Origin: UBA11606 sp964504305
Lineage (GTDB): Bacteria > Actinomycetota > Acidimicrobiia > Acidimicrobiales > Aldehydirespiratoraceae
NCBI GenBank assembly: GCA_964504305.1
Contig: CAZDEB010000010.1
Location: forward strand, 1 to 64,000
Reading direction: 5' to 3'
DNA length: 64,000 bases
Part shown: piece after piece, positions 26,289-35,114 of the stretch
How the letters are laid out: each line of letters begins with the position of its first letter
Position numbering within the stretch: position 1 is the stretch's first letter
The notes under the pieces: model-generated
What the model saw: the letters and a program-made list of their open reading frames with translations, nothing else
Told to the model about the DNA's origin: nothing
Database searches by the model: none
Program-made: the position numbers and the translations under genes

Positions 26289-27353
26289 GTGCCTGGACGT
26301 TTTGACGATCATCCATTCATTCGAGCCTGTCGGGGTCAGCCTCACGACCGGGTGCCTGTTTGGTTCATGCGCCAAGCCGGCCGTTCGCTTCCCGAGTACC
26401 GAGCAATTCGAGGCACCGGCACGATCCTTGACGCCATCGCCGACCCCGACCTCTCCACCGAGATCACCCTGCAGCCGGTGCGCCGATACAACGTCGACGC
26501 GGCGATCCTCTACTCTGACATCGTCGTTCCTGCTCACGCAGTGGGGTTTGGGCTCACCGTCACTCCAGGGGTTGGACCCGAAGTAGAGAACCCGTTTCGC
26601 ACCGAAGCCGACCTCGACCGTTTGCGACCGCTCGACCCCGAAGCCGACACGCCCTACGTGCTCGAGACGGTTCGGCAACTGGTGGCCGAGCTGGACCGGC
26701 CCCTGATCGGGTTCGCCGGCGCGCCGTTTACGGTCGCGTCCTATCTGGTCGAGGGTCGCCCGTCCAAAGATCACGCCACGACCAAAGCGTTGATGTTCAA
26801 AAACGAGTCGCTGTGGCACGCATTGTGCGACCGCCTGGCCGACATGGCGATCGTGTCGCTGCAATCACAAATCGATGCTGGCGCGTCGGCGATCCAACTC
26901 TTTGACTCGTGGGCCGGAGCGCTGTCCCCGGCTCAGTACCAACGCTACGTATTTCCCCATTCGGCCAAGGTCCTCGACGCCATAGAGGCCACCGGTGTTC
27001 CAAGGATCCATTTTGGGGTGACCACCGGCGAACTGCTTACCCAGATCGGTGCCGCTGGTGCCGACGTTGTGGGCGTCGACTGGCGGGTACCACTCGACGC
27101 TGCTCGCGACCGCGTTGGGCCGGGCAAGGCACTGCAAGGCAACCTCGACCCCACCGTGATGTTCGCCGGCTCCGACGCGGCGTGCGCCGCGGCGCGCGAT
27201 GTGCTGGCTTCAAACAACGGGCATCCGGGCCACGTGTTCAATCTCGGTCACGGCGTAATGCCCACCACCGATCCCGACGTACTAACCGAGGTGGTGCGCA
27301 CCGTGCACAACGAAGGCACCGTGCGCCAAATCGAGACCCACCGCGACCAGTGA
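26289..27353 (+). CDS. hemE: Uroporphyrinogen decarboxylase
   Basis: 354 aa. Decarboxylates the four acetate side chains of uroporphyrinogen III to coproporphyrinogen III in heme synthesis. Signature WFMRQAGRSLPEYR near the N terminus (Arg residues binding substrate carboxylates), YSDIVVPAHAVGFG with the essential Asp, and FAGAPFTVASY. The start is a GTG at 26289. Its stop overlaps the GTG of the next gene (GTGA), so heme genes hemE and hemY form an operon. Confidence 0.95.
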   Translation: MPGRFDDHPFIRACRGQPHDRVPVWFMRQAGRSLPEYRAIRGTGTILDAIADPDLSTEITLQPVRRYNVDAAILYSDIVVPAHAVGFGLTVTPGVGPEVENPFRTEADLDRLRPLDPEADTPYVLETVRQLVAELDRPLIGFAGAPFTVASYLVEGRPSKDHATTKALMFKNESLWHALCDRLADMAIVSLQSQIDAGASAIQLFDSWAGALSPAQYQRYVFPHSAKVLDAIEATGVPRIHFGVTTGELLTQIGAAGADVVGVDWRVPLDAARDRVGPGKALQGNLDPTVMFAGSDAACAAARDVLASNNGHPGHVFNLGHGVMPTTDPDVLTEVVRTVHNEGTVRQIETHRDQ

Positions 27354-28723
27354 CCAATCCCGTCGTCGTGGTGGGCGGTGGCATCTCTGGACTCGCCGCG
27401 GCGCACCAACTGCACACCGACGGTCGTCATTTCGTGCTCCTCGAGGCCTCCTCGCGGTTGGGCGGCAAGGTCGATGCCGGCCCAGTCGAAGGCGCCGACC
27501 TTGCCTTCCCTGTGGATAAGGCGGCCGATGGGTTCTTGGCCCGTCAGCCCGAAGTCATCGACTTGTGCACCGAACTTGGTCTGGCTGATTCGCTGGTCAG
27601 CCCCAGCGGCGCTCGGGCCTTCATTTGGAGCAACGAAGCGTTGCACCCTATTCCGACTCCTTCGGTGTTGGGTGTGCCGTTCGAGGTAGATGCCGTGCAA
27701 ACGAGCGGTCTCATCTCCGAGGCCGGAGCTCGCGAATTTGCTTCGCTGATCGACCAAGTCGCCGAACCCCTCGTGGGCGACGCGTCGGTCGGATCGGTGC
27801 TGCGCCCGAGGGTTGGCGACGAAATTTTCGAGCGGTTGATCGACCCTCTACTGGGTGGCATCAATGCCGGCAACGCCGATGAGCTGAGTATCGAGGCCGG
27901 AGCGGCCCAACTCGCGGCCGCCGCTCGCGCCGGTGGCTCACTGGGCAATGCCCTGAGGACCCAAGTGACCGCGTCGCAAGCCGCGGCAGGCGGACCGGTT
28001 TTCAATGGACTGCGAGGAGGCAACCTGCGGTTGATTGATGCTTTGGAGTCCGAATTCGGCGAACAGATCCGCACCGACCACCCGGCAACGGCCATAGAAC
28101 GCGAAGGCGCCCATTGGCTGGTTAGGACACCGTCGGGCAACGTGCGAGCCGACAGCGTCATTCTTGCGAGTCCCGCCCCGGTCACCGCCCAGCTACTCCA
28201 CGGCCATGCGCCGTTCGCCGCCGAAACACTTGCGACCCTCGCTTACGGCGACGCGGTTCTCGTCACTTTCGTGATCGACAAGGACCAGATCGACAATCCG
28301 CTCGACGGTTCTGGCTTTCTTGTCCCGCGTTCTGAGGGTTTGTTGATGACAGCTTGCTCTTGGACATCATCCAAGTGGGATCACTACAACGACCACACCC
28401 ACGCCATCTTGCGGGTATCAGCCGGACGCCGCGACGACCAGCGGTGGCTCGATCTCGATCCTGACCAAATCGTGCGACAGCTACAAACCGAGTTGACCGC
28501 CACGATCGGCCTCCGCGGAACCCCCGCAACCAGGGTCACACCCTGGCGTCAATCACTGCCTCAATACCGTCCAGGCCATCTCGACCGTTGCCAAGCAATC
28601 GATGCCTCGCTCGCCAATCAGGCTCCAGGCCTGGTCGTAACCGGAGCGCAGATGCGCGGGCTTGGGCTACCGGCATGTGTGCGTCAAGGTCGCGACGCGG
28701 CGGCCAATCTATCGACGTCGTGA
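27350..28723 (+). CDS. hemY: Protoporphyrinogen/coproporphyrinogen oxidase
   Basis: 457 aa FAD-dependent oxidase starting at GTG 27350, overlapping the hemE stop by 4 nt; the longer open frame upstream runs inside hemE and is not used. FAD-binding GGGISGLAAAHQL at the N terminus, then LLEASSRLGGKV, and a C-terminal FAD/substrate region with GAQMRGLGLPACVRQG. Since hemQ is present at 59292-59969, this enzyme most likely oxidises coproporphyrinogen III to coproporphyrin III (CgoX role) rather than making protoporphyrin directly. Membrane-associated or soluble cannot be told. Confidence 0.92.
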   Translation: MTNPVVVVGGGISGLAAAHQLHTDGRHFVLLEASSRLGGKVDAGPVEGADLAFPVDKAADGFLARQPEVIDLCTELGLADSLVSPSGARAFIWSNEALHPIPTPSVLGVPFEVDAVQTSGLISEAGAREFASLIDQVAEPLVGDASVGSVLRPRVGDEIFERLIDPLLGGINAGNADELSIEAGAAQLAAAARAGGSLGNALRTQVTASQAAAGGPVFNGLRGGNLRLIDALESEFGEQIRTDHPATAIEREGAHWLVRTPSGNVRADSVILASPAPVTAQLLHGHAPFAAETLATLAYGDAVLVTFVIDKDQIDNPLDGSGFLVPRSEGLLMTACSWTSSKWDHYNDHTHAILRVSAGRRDDQRWLDLDPDQIVRQLQTELTATIGLRGTPATRVTPWRQSLPQYRPGHLDRCQAIDASLANQAPGLVVTGAQMRGLGLPACVRQGRDAAANLSTS

Positions 28724-28840
28724 CATCGGTCATATCGGTGCGGTTCGCGTGCCTCGATGACCTACGATTTTTGAGCTGAACGGCGTCGGTGATCGCCGAG
28801 CCCCCTGCCCACGGCCGACGAGTCGTGCGAACGATCACCA

Positions 28841-28846
28841 TATAAA
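28841..28846 (+). promoter_or_regulatory. Candidate -10 element (TATAAA)
   Basis: TATAAA lies 41 nt upstream of the Rpf-like lipoprotein start in the 163-nt gap after hemY. No convincing -35 was found 16-18 nt upstream. A small hairpin (28856-28868, CGGGC/GCCCG with loop CTC) and AGGAGG (28869-28874) follow. The rest of the gap holds nothing I recognise. Confidence 0.35.
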
Positions 28847-28886
28847 CGTCATACGCGGGCCTCGCCCGAGGAGGCAGCACCCTCTC

Positions 28887-29261
28887 ATGAAAACACGAAT
28901 CCGAATTATTGCGCTCGCGCTCGTCGCGCTCACCCTTTCGTCAGCCTGCACCGTCGAAGAAATTCAGTTCTACCTCGACGCCACCGACGAAGTCCGCGAC
29001 GTAATGAGCGCCGACGACCTCTTGCGGCTACGCAACTGTGAGTCGACCGACAATTACCAGGCGATCTCGCCGTCGGGCAAGTACCGCGGCGCGTACCAGT
29101 TCGACCAGACCACTTGGGACGCCGTGGCCGGCCGTCACTTCGAGTGGTTGATCGGGATCGACCCGATCGATGCCGAGCCTTGGTGGCAAGACGCCATGAC
29201 CCGTGCCCTGTGGAGCGAACGTGGACGTCAGCCGTGGCCGGTCTGCGGCAAGAAGGTCTGA
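28887..29261 (+). CDS. Rpf-like (resuscitation-promoting factor) transglycosylase lipoprotein
   Basis: 124 aa. Lipoprotein signal with lipobox LSSAC (Cys21), then a short spacer and a compact Rpf/transglycosylase-like domain: LLRLRNCESTDNYQ with the catalytic Glu52, KYRGAYQFDQTTW, and RALWSERGRQPWPVC with the Cys that normally pairs with the one before Glu52. Rpf proteins cleave peptidoglycan and promote growth resumption. This one lacks the LysM or G5 domains of many Rpfs and is anchored to the membrane by lipid. It follows the heme genes on the same strand. Confidence 0.82.
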   Translation: MKTRIRIIALALVALTLSSACTVEEIQFYLDATDEVRDVMSADDLLRLRNCESTDNYQAISPSGKYRGAYQFDQTTWDAVAGRHFEWLIGIDPIDAEPWWQDAMTRALWSERGRQPWPVCGKKV

Positions 29262-29313
29262 GATTTTGGTGCCGCGCCCTTTTGAGCCCGGCCAATGTGG
29301 GAGTCTGACCGCC

Positions 29314-29976
29314 GTGTCCGACGAACCTTCGCGCCGCATCCCGGAAACCGCGGTTGTCCGAGCCGACCCGACCGGCGAAATCTTGATGCCCCTCGTCGCC
29401 ATCGACACCGGGCCCGCGGTCGAGTGGGCGGCTGCCGCTACTGCTGATCAGGTCCGTCCACCATCGTTGGTGGACGATAGCCCGACCCACCTCAACGTGA
29501 CCCGCTCGTTCTGCTTTGCCGATTTGAGCGGTTTCACCGCGTTCACCCGCGATCACGGACCCCACGCGGCGGTACGCCAGCTCGGAGAGTTCCGCCGGGT
29601 CACGCGCAATATCGCCGCCAAGCGGGGCGTTCGGGTCGCCAAGTGGCTGGGCGACGGCGTGATGGTCGTGGGTACCGAGCCGAGCCCTACCATTGCCTTC
29701 GGCGCCCACTTGGTGGATCACTTCTCCGATAGCCCGATAGACGTTCGGGTCGGACTCGCCACCGGCACTGCGTTGTTGTTCGAAGGCGACGACTACATAG
29801 GCGAGCCGGTCAATCTTGCGGCCAAGCTCTGCGCCGCTGCTCAGCCAGGCGAAATGCTCGCCGTCGGCGACGTTGCCGATCTTCCTCGGTGGGTGCAAAC
29901 CAAGGGTGACGTGTCGGTTCGCATCAAGGGGGTCGGGGCAGTCGGTGGCGTTCACCGACTTGTGGTTGGCCCATGA
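29314..29976 (+). CDS. Class III adenylate/guanylate cyclase domain protein
   Basis: 220 aa from GTG 29314, the first start after the preceding gene. The cyclase homology domain has both metal-binding aspartates, in FADLSGF (Asp70) and WLGDGV (Asp114), and VRVGLATG. The transition-state Asn is Asn167 (VNLAAK); the Arg expected four residues later is Lys171. No sensory or membrane domain is present, so this is a soluble single-domain protein. It may make cAMP or be a degenerate binder. Its TGA overlaps the ATG of lnt (ATGA), coupling the two. Confidence 0.8.
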   Translation: MSDEPSRRIPETAVVRADPTGEILMPLVAIDTGPAVEWAAAATADQVRPPSLVDDSPTHLNVTRSFCFADLSGFTAFTRDHGPHAAVRQLGEFRRVTRNIAAKRGVRVAKWLGDGVMVVGTEPSPTIAFGAHLVDHFSDSPIDVRVGLATGTALLFEGDDYIGEPVNLAAKLCAAAQPGEMLAVGDVADLPRWVQTKGDVSVRIKGVGAVGGVHRLVVGP

Positions 29977-31451
29977 TCCGTCGACGGTTCAGCGCCGTCG
30001 GTGCTGGGGTGCTAATTGCCGCGGCTCTCCCCCCTTGGGGATGGTGGCCTTTGGGACTCGCAGGCATTGCCTTGTGGTTCCAACTGATCGAGTCGCTCGA
30101 TGCGCGGGCCCGATTCACCACTTCGTCGCTCGTTGGTTTGGCATGGTCGACGCCCGCGACTTTATGGATGGTCGATCTCACCGCCCCGGGCTGGCCCGTT
30201 ACCCTCTTGGTCTTTTCAATCTTCATGGGACTAGTAGGACTCGCCACTCCAGCCGATGGCCGACTGCGTCCGTTGGCGTTCACCGCGGCGATCGTCCTGG
30301 TCGAACTCATTCGCTGGAACTACCCGTTCGGCGGCACTCCGATCGCCACCTACGCAATGACCGGCGTGGCCACTCCGTTTGCGATGTCGGCCCGCCTTTT
30401 CGGATCACCGGTCCTGGCCGCGATGGTCGTGGTTGGCGGCCTGGGCACCAATTTCGCCAGTCGGCGCGAGTGGCGACCGGCCACCATGGCATTGCTCGTG
30501 CTCGTCGCAGCAACCATCGGAGGCCATCTTGGCGGTGCCGCCGTCTCAACCGTCGGGTCGATCGACATTGCAGTGGTACAAGGCGGCGGGCCGCAAAATA
30601 CCCGCGCCGACATCTGCCACACTCGCTCGGTGTTCGAGCGCCACATGGCGGCCACGGCCACGATTGACCGACCAGTCGACCTAGTGCTGTGGCCCGAGGA
30701 CGTCGTGCATCCGGCCTCGGATTCGGCCACCACGCCCAGCCGCTGCGACGCGCCCCTGCTCGGCATCACCGAGGCCACCGATCGTCTCACCCAACTGGCG
30801 GCCGATGTTGACGCGGTCGTAGTGAGCGGTTGGTTCCGTATCGCCGATGACGGACTGGCCAACACCAACTTCTCGATCGCCCAGTCACCCGATGGTGAGG
30901 TCACCGACCGCTACGACAAGGTTCGTCTCGTACCGTTCGGCGAGTTCGTGCCACTTCGCTCGCTAATCGAATCGTTCAGCAGCGAACTCCCGGGACGCGA
31001 CGTCCGGCCCGGGAACGGCGATGCCGTCCTCGACACGCCGCTCGGGCCGCTCGGCATATCGATTTCGTGGGAAGTGTTCTTCGATCATCGAGCCCGTGAT
31101 GCCATCGGCAACGGCGGACAAGTCCTGCTGAACCCCACCAACGGCTCGAGTTATTGGCTAACCATCGTGCAAAGTCAGCAGGTCGCATCGAGTCGCCTGC
31201 GGGCGATCGAAACCGATCGCTGGGTGCTTCAGGCCGCGCCAACAGGATTCTCGGCGGTGGTCAGCCCCGATGGCACCGTCCGCGACCGCACCGGCGTCTC
31301 GGAACAACGAGTGCTGTACGACACCATCGACCTGCGCCAAGGCCGCACTCTTGCGGTGGCGTGGGGCGCGTGGCCGACCCTGCTGACATCACTCGCCATT
31401 TTGGCCGGGGTGTGGATCGGGCCCGAGATCAAACGTCGACGGTCAACGTAA
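29973..31451 (+). CDS. lnt: Apolipoprotein N-acyltransferase
   Basis: 492-aa membrane protein: about six N-terminal helices, then a nitrilase-like extracytoplasmic domain and a final helix. It adds the third acyl chain to the N-terminal Cys of lipoproteins. Catalytic Glu in LWPEDVVHP (about 242) and Lys in YDKVRLVPFGEFVP are present. The catalytic Cys of the ICYE motif (E. coli Cys387) is Ser365 here (ISWE). Similar Cys-to-Ser changes have, as I recall, been noted in mycobacterial Lnt, so activity is possible. Many lipoproteins in this window would be its substrates. Confidence 0.88.
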   Translation: MIRRRFSAVGAGVLIAAALPPWGWWPLGLAGIALWFQLIESLDARARFTTSSLVGLAWSTPATLWMVDLTAPGWPVTLLVFSIFMGLVGLATPADGRLRPLAFTAAIVLVELIRWNYPFGGTPIATYAMTGVATPFAMSARLFGSPVLAAMVVVGGLGTNFASRREWRPATMALLVLVAATIGGHLGGAAVSTVGSIDIAVVQGGGPQNTRADICHTRSVFERHMAATATIDRPVDLVLWPEDVVHPASDSATTPSRCDAPLLGITEATDRLTQLAADVDAVVVSGWFRIADDGLANTNFSIAQSPDGEVTDRYDKVRLVPFGEFVPLRSLIESFSSELPGRDVRPGNGDAVLDTPLGPLGISISWEVFFDHRARDAIGNGGQVLLNPTNGSSYWLTIVQSQQVASSRLRAIETDRWVLQAAPTGFSAVVSPDGTVRDRTGVSEQRVLYDTIDLRQGRTLAVAWGAWPTLLTSLAILAGVWIGPEIKRRRST

Positions 31452-31878
31452 TCGGGCCGTCGTTTACCAACTCGACGGCCATATCGGTACGAAAGCGGCC
31501 GGTAGCCACTTGAGCCCCCGCCGATCTCAGCGCCGCAACCACCGCGTCCACCAGCGGTTCGGCCTGTTCGGGGCGAGCAGCCGCACTGTAACCGGGACGA
31601 CGACCCTTGCCGGTATCGCCATAGATCGTGAACTGACTGACAACGAGCACCGATCTCGACGTGTCGGCCACCGAGAGGTTCATAACCCCGTCAGCATCAT
31701 CAAAGATGCGAAGGTTCCAGATCTTGTCGGCCAGCTTTAGCGCCCGAGACTCAGTGTCGTCGTGGGTGACCCCGACCAAGGCCAACACGCCCGGGCCGAT
31801 CTCGCCGGTGACTTCGGGACCTTCTGGACCTTCGACGGTTACCGACGCCCGCGTGACTCGCTGCAAAATAGCTCGCAT
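31429..31878 (-). CDS. dtd: D-aminoacyl-tRNA deacylase
   Basis: 149 aa, standard Dtd length. Hydrolyses D-amino acids (and glycine) mischarged on tRNA, a cytoplasmic proofreading function. Signature motifs are SQFTIYGD (usual SQFTL) and the cross-subunit GP motif in NDGPITL near the C terminus. N terminus MRAILQRVTRASVTV is typical. It is convergent with lnt and overlaps its 3' end by 23 nt; the two are not co-transcribed. Confidence 0.95.
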   Translation of the reverse strand: MRAILQRVTRASVTVEGPEGPEVTGEIGPGVLALVGVTHDDTESRALKLADKIWNLRIFDDADGVMNLSVADTSRSVLVVSQFTIYGDTGKGRRPGYSAAARPEQAEPLVDAVVAALRSAGAQVATGRFRTDMAVELVNDGPITLTVDV

Positions 31879-31997
31879 GGGCGCAATCTAGGTGGTGAGA
31901 CCCTCGTCACGTAAACGGAGGGTTGACGGCGTTCGCGAGGCATCCTTGTCGTGGCAATTTTTGACCCCGCCGCGCTTACTTGGGAGCCTTGATCCTC

Positions 31998-33281
31998 ATG
32001 TCCATCACGCCTCCCGCCGAAGACGCCGCGCTTCGCATCGCTCTTCTCACCTACCGAGGCAAACCCCACGTTGGCGGCCAGGGCGTCTACATCCGGCACC
32101 TGAGCAAAGCACTCGTCGATCTCGGACACCATGTCGAGGTCCTGGGTGGGCAGCCTTACCCAATTCTCGATGATCGAGTTCCTCTGGTTGAGTTGCCCAG
32201 CCTCGATATCTGGGCCGACCCTCACCCCATGCGCAAACCCCGCCTGTGGGAGTGGAAGGACTGGACCGACATGGTCGAGCACGTATCGTTCTCGACCGGC
32301 ACGTTCTCCGAACCGCTGGCTTTCAGCCTCAGAGCCTGGCGCCACCTGCGAACCCGACGAGACGAGTTCGATCTGATCCAGGACAACCAAACGTTGGGTT
32401 GGGGGATCCTCAAGCTCCACCAAGAGGGCTGGCCGATTCTCGAGACGATCCATCACCCCATCACGGTCGATCGCAAACTCGAACTCGAACACGCCCGCAA
32501 CCCGTGGGAGAAATTCGGCAAGCGTCGGTGGTACGCGTTTACCAAGATGCAGACCCAAGTGGCCCAGCGCATGCCCCGAATCATGTCGGTATCAGAGTCA
32601 TCCAAGGGTGACATTGCCAACGACCACGGAGTCGACGCCGACAAGATTCATGTCGTTCCGGTTGGCGTCGACCCCGAATTGTTCCTCCCGGTCACCAGCG
32701 TCGAACGCCGGCCCGGTCACTTGGTCACAACGGCCAGCGCCGATGTTGCCATGAAGGGGCTCAAATATCTTCTCGAGGCGGTCGCCAAACTTCGAACCGA
32801 ACGCCACATGGAACTCACCATCATCGGCAAACGTCGCCCCGACTCCCACGCCAGCCAAACCATGACCGCGCTCGGGCTGGACGACTGCGTGAACTTCGTT
32901 TCGGGGGTTCCCGACGAACGGATTGTCGAGCTTTACAGCGAAGCCGAACTGGCAGTCGTGCCCTCGCTGTACGAGGGGTTTTCGCTGCCCGCCATCGAGG
33001 CAATGTCTTGTGGGGTGCCCCTCGTCGCAACCACCGGTGGGGCGCTGCCCGAAGTTGCCGGAACCCACGGCGAAACTTGCTTTCTCACCGAACCCGGCAA
33101 CAGCGACGCTCTAGCGGCAACGATCCGAGAAGCGCTCGAGAACCCCGAACTTCGTTCCAAAGTTGGGGCCCAGGGCCGCGAACGGGTAAAGAATCAGTGG
33201 TCTTGGCGCCACACTGCTTTGCGCACGGTTGAGCAGTACCGAGCAGTGCTGGACGAACACGCAGCCAAGGAAGCCCGCTGA
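31998..33281 (+). CDS. Glycosyltransferase family 4 protein
   Basis: 427 aa from ATG 31998 (GGGAG about 12 nt upstream; a TTG at 31989 is an alternative). GT-B fold retaining glycosyltransferase: N-terminal LLTYRGKPHVGGQGVYIRHL (acceptor side), C-terminal donor-sugar site with the E-x7-E motif in LYEGFSLPAIEAMSCGVPLV. Probably transfers a nucleotide-linked sugar to a lipid or glycan on the inner face of the membrane. First gene of a three-gene set; its TGA overlaps the next ATG (TGATG). Acceptor unknown. Confidence 0.9.
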   Translation: MSITPPAEDAALRIALLTYRGKPHVGGQGVYIRHLSKALVDLGHHVEVLGGQPYPILDDRVPLVELPSLDIWADPHPMRKPRLWEWKDWTDMVEHVSFSTGTFSEPLAFSLRAWRHLRTRRDEFDLIQDNQTLGWGILKLHQEGWPILETIHHPITVDRKLELEHARNPWEKFGKRRWYAFTKMQTQVAQRMPRIMSVSESSKGDIANDHGVDADKIHVVPVGVDPELFLPVTSVERRPGHLVTTASADVAMKGLKYLLEAVAKLRTERHMELTIIGKRRPDSHASQTMTALGLDDCVNFVSGVPDERIVELYSEAELAVVPSLYEGFSLPAIEAMSCGVPLVATTGGALPEVAGTHGETCFLTEPGNSDALAATIREALENPELRSKVGAQGRERVKNQWSWRHTALRTVEQYRAVLDEHAAKEAR

Positions 33282-34054
33282 TGCTCACCGTCAACTACGA
33301 CAAGTTCCAACTCCGGGCCGGCGACTTGCTGCTCGACCTCGGCTGCGGGTTCGGCCGCCACACTTACGAAGCGCTGGTGCGTGGTGCTCATGTTGTTAGC
33401 TGCGACATGGCGTTGCCAGAACTCGAAGCGATACGTGACACCGCTCCGATGCTCATTAAAGACGGTCTCTTCGATGGCCAATTGATGCACACTCAGGTGC
33501 AAGGCGATGGCACCCGCCTGCCTTTCGCCGACAACACGTTCGACAAAGTCATCGCTTCGGAAGTTCTCGAGCACGTTCCTGACGACATCGCGGCCTACGA
33601 CGAGTTCATGCGGATCCTCAAGCCCGGTGGCACGATTGCCGTTACGGTGCCGGCGACCATGCCCGAAAAGATCTGCTGGAAACTCAGCTCCGATTATCAC
33701 GCTCCGGCGGCCGTCGGCGGGCACGTGCGGATTTACACCGAGACCGAAGTGCGACAAAAACTCGCCGGTGCCGGTTTCGACAAGGGCTTGTCCTACCGCT
33801 CCCACGCTCTGCATTCGCCTTACTGGTGGCTTCGATGTGCGGTAGGAGTCAACAACGAGATCGACGATAATTGGTCGGTCAAGACCTACCACAAGCTTCT
33901 GGAGTGGGACATCGTCAAGAAACCCTGGCTCACCCGCACCGCCGAAAAGGCCCTCAACCCGGTGCTCGGCAAAAGCCTCGTCGTTCACGCCCACAAGTCG
34001 CCCCTGCGTGGCCAACGCCCGTCGCGCACTGGAGCTGCCGCCAATGTTGCCTGA
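33281..34054 (+). CDS. Class I SAM-dependent methyltransferase
   Basis: 257 aa. Motif I LLDLGCGFGRHT (about 17-28), acidic end of strand 2 (SCDMA), motif with FDKVIASEVLEHVPD and LKPGGTIAVTVP, all typical of Methyltransf_11. The region after about 150 (YWWLRCAVGVNNEID) is rich in aromatic residues and may touch a membrane or large substrate. Overlapped by one base with the upstream glycosyltransferase and by 11-47 nt with the downstream gene, so the three act together, perhaps to build and methylate a glycan or glycolipid. Confidence 0.88.
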   Translation: MLTVNYDKFQLRAGDLLLDLGCGFGRHTYEALVRGAHVVSCDMALPELEAIRDTAPMLIKDGLFDGQLMHTQVQGDGTRLPFADNTFDKVIASEVLEHVPDDIAAYDEFMRILKPGGTIAVTVPATMPEKICWKLSSDYHAPAAVGGHVRIYTETEVRQKLAGAGFDKGLSYRSHALHSPYWWLRCAVGVNNEIDDNWSVKTYHKLLEWDIVKKPWLTRTAEKALNPVLGKSLVVHAHKSPLRGQRPSRTGAAANVA

Positions 34055-35114
34055 CGTTCCAGGGATCCTCAGCGCCCAACAGATCGAAGCCACCGCCGCT
34101 CACATCGCCGACTGGCAACTTCCGTCAGGGATGATCCCTTGGTTCCCCGGAGGCCACGCCGACCCGTGGAACCACATCGAAGCAGCCATGGCCCTCGCCA
34201 TCGGCGGTTTTCGCACCGAGGCCGAAGCGGGCTACCAGTGGCTCGTTGACCAACAGCGCAACGACGGCTCCTGGCACCAGTACTACCTGGAGCACGAAGT
34301 CGAACAAGACAAGCTTGATGCCAATGTCATTGCCTACATCGCCGCTGGTACCTGGCACCACTTTTTGCTCTACCGCGATCAGGGGTTCCTCGAAACACTG
34401 TGGCCAGTTGTCGACCGCGCCATCGAGTTCGTGCTCGCACTTCAGCAACCTCGTGGAGAGATTCTTTGGGCTCGCCACGCCGACGGCACTCCTTGGTCGT
34501 TCGCGCTGCTCACCGGTTCGTCGTCGATTGCTCACTCGCTTCGGTGCGCCATCGCCATTGCCCAAGAACTCGGTCAAGAACGCCCTGCGTGGGAACTCTC
34601 GTTGGGACAGCTGGCCCACGCTATTCGTCACGAGCGCGACGCTGCCTTCTCGCCCAAGCACCGTTGGGCTATGGATTGGTACTACCCGGTATTGGCCGGG
34701 GTGATCTCCGGGCCCGCCGGACAACAACATCTGGCCGAACGATTCGACGTCTTCATGCTCGAAGACAAGGGCATTCGCTGTGTGAGCGATCGACCGTGGG
34801 TTACCGCGGCCGAGACCTGCGAGTGCGCTCTTGCCCATCTCGGGGTTGGCCAACGCAGCATTGCTCTAGACCTGTTCGCCGCGGCCCAGGAACTACGCGA
34901 ACCCGACGGCCGCTACATCACCGGACTGGTCCACCCCGAAGGCATCATATTCCCAACCGACGAACGGTCGACTTACAGCGCGGCCGCGGTTGTCTTGACC
35001 GCGGAAGCGATCGCCGGATCCAGCCCCGCGGCCCGCCTCTTCGCCGACCACACGTTCTTGCCACCGATCATCGACATCGACCCGGTCGACATCGACGTGT
35101 CGGTACGGGACTAG
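34008..35114 (+). CDS. Alpha/alpha-barrel (terpenoid cyclase/prenyltransferase-like) protein
   Basis: 368 aa from GTG 34008; an internal ATG at 34044 would shorten the overlap with the methyltransferase to 11 nt. The sequence has repeats such as YQWLVDQQRNDGSW and helical pairs, resembling the QW-like repeats of (alpha/alpha)6-barrel enzymes. The catalytic DXDD of squalene cyclases was not seen, so a cyclase role is not supported. Many Trp/His residues line the N-terminal half. Linked by overlap to glycosyltransferase and methyltransferase genes; likely a glycan- or lipid-processing enzyme of unknown reaction. Confidence 0.7.
   Translation: MANARRALELPPMLPDVPGILSAQQIEATAAHIADWQLPSGMIPWFPGGHADPWNHIEAAMALAIGGFRTEAEAGYQWLVDQQRNDGSWHQYYLEHEVEQDKLDANVIAYIAAGTWHHFLLYRDQGFLETLWPVVDRAIEFVLALQQPRGEILWARHADGTPWSFALLTGSSSIAHSLRCAIAIAQELGQERPAWELSLGQLAHAIRHERDAAFSPKHRWAMDWYYPVLAGVISGPAGQQHLAERFDVFMLEDKGIRCVSDRPWVTAAETCECALAHLGVGQRSIALDLFAAAQELREPDGRYITGLVHPEGIIFPTDERSTYSAAAVVLTAEAIAGSSPAARLFADHTFLPPIIDIDPVDIDVSVRD

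Noticed and set aside
26909..27349. Longer N terminus for hemY
   Set aside because: This part lies within hemE in another frame and has no HemY homology; the FAD motif follows directly after GTG 27350.
28724..28886. Possible c-di-AMP (ydaO-type) riboswitch before the Rpf-like gene
   Set aside because: Such riboswitches often precede rpf genes in actinobacteria, but I could not find the conserved ydaO sequence blocks, and a candidate -10 box lies only 41 nt before the start, leaving no room for it in the leader.
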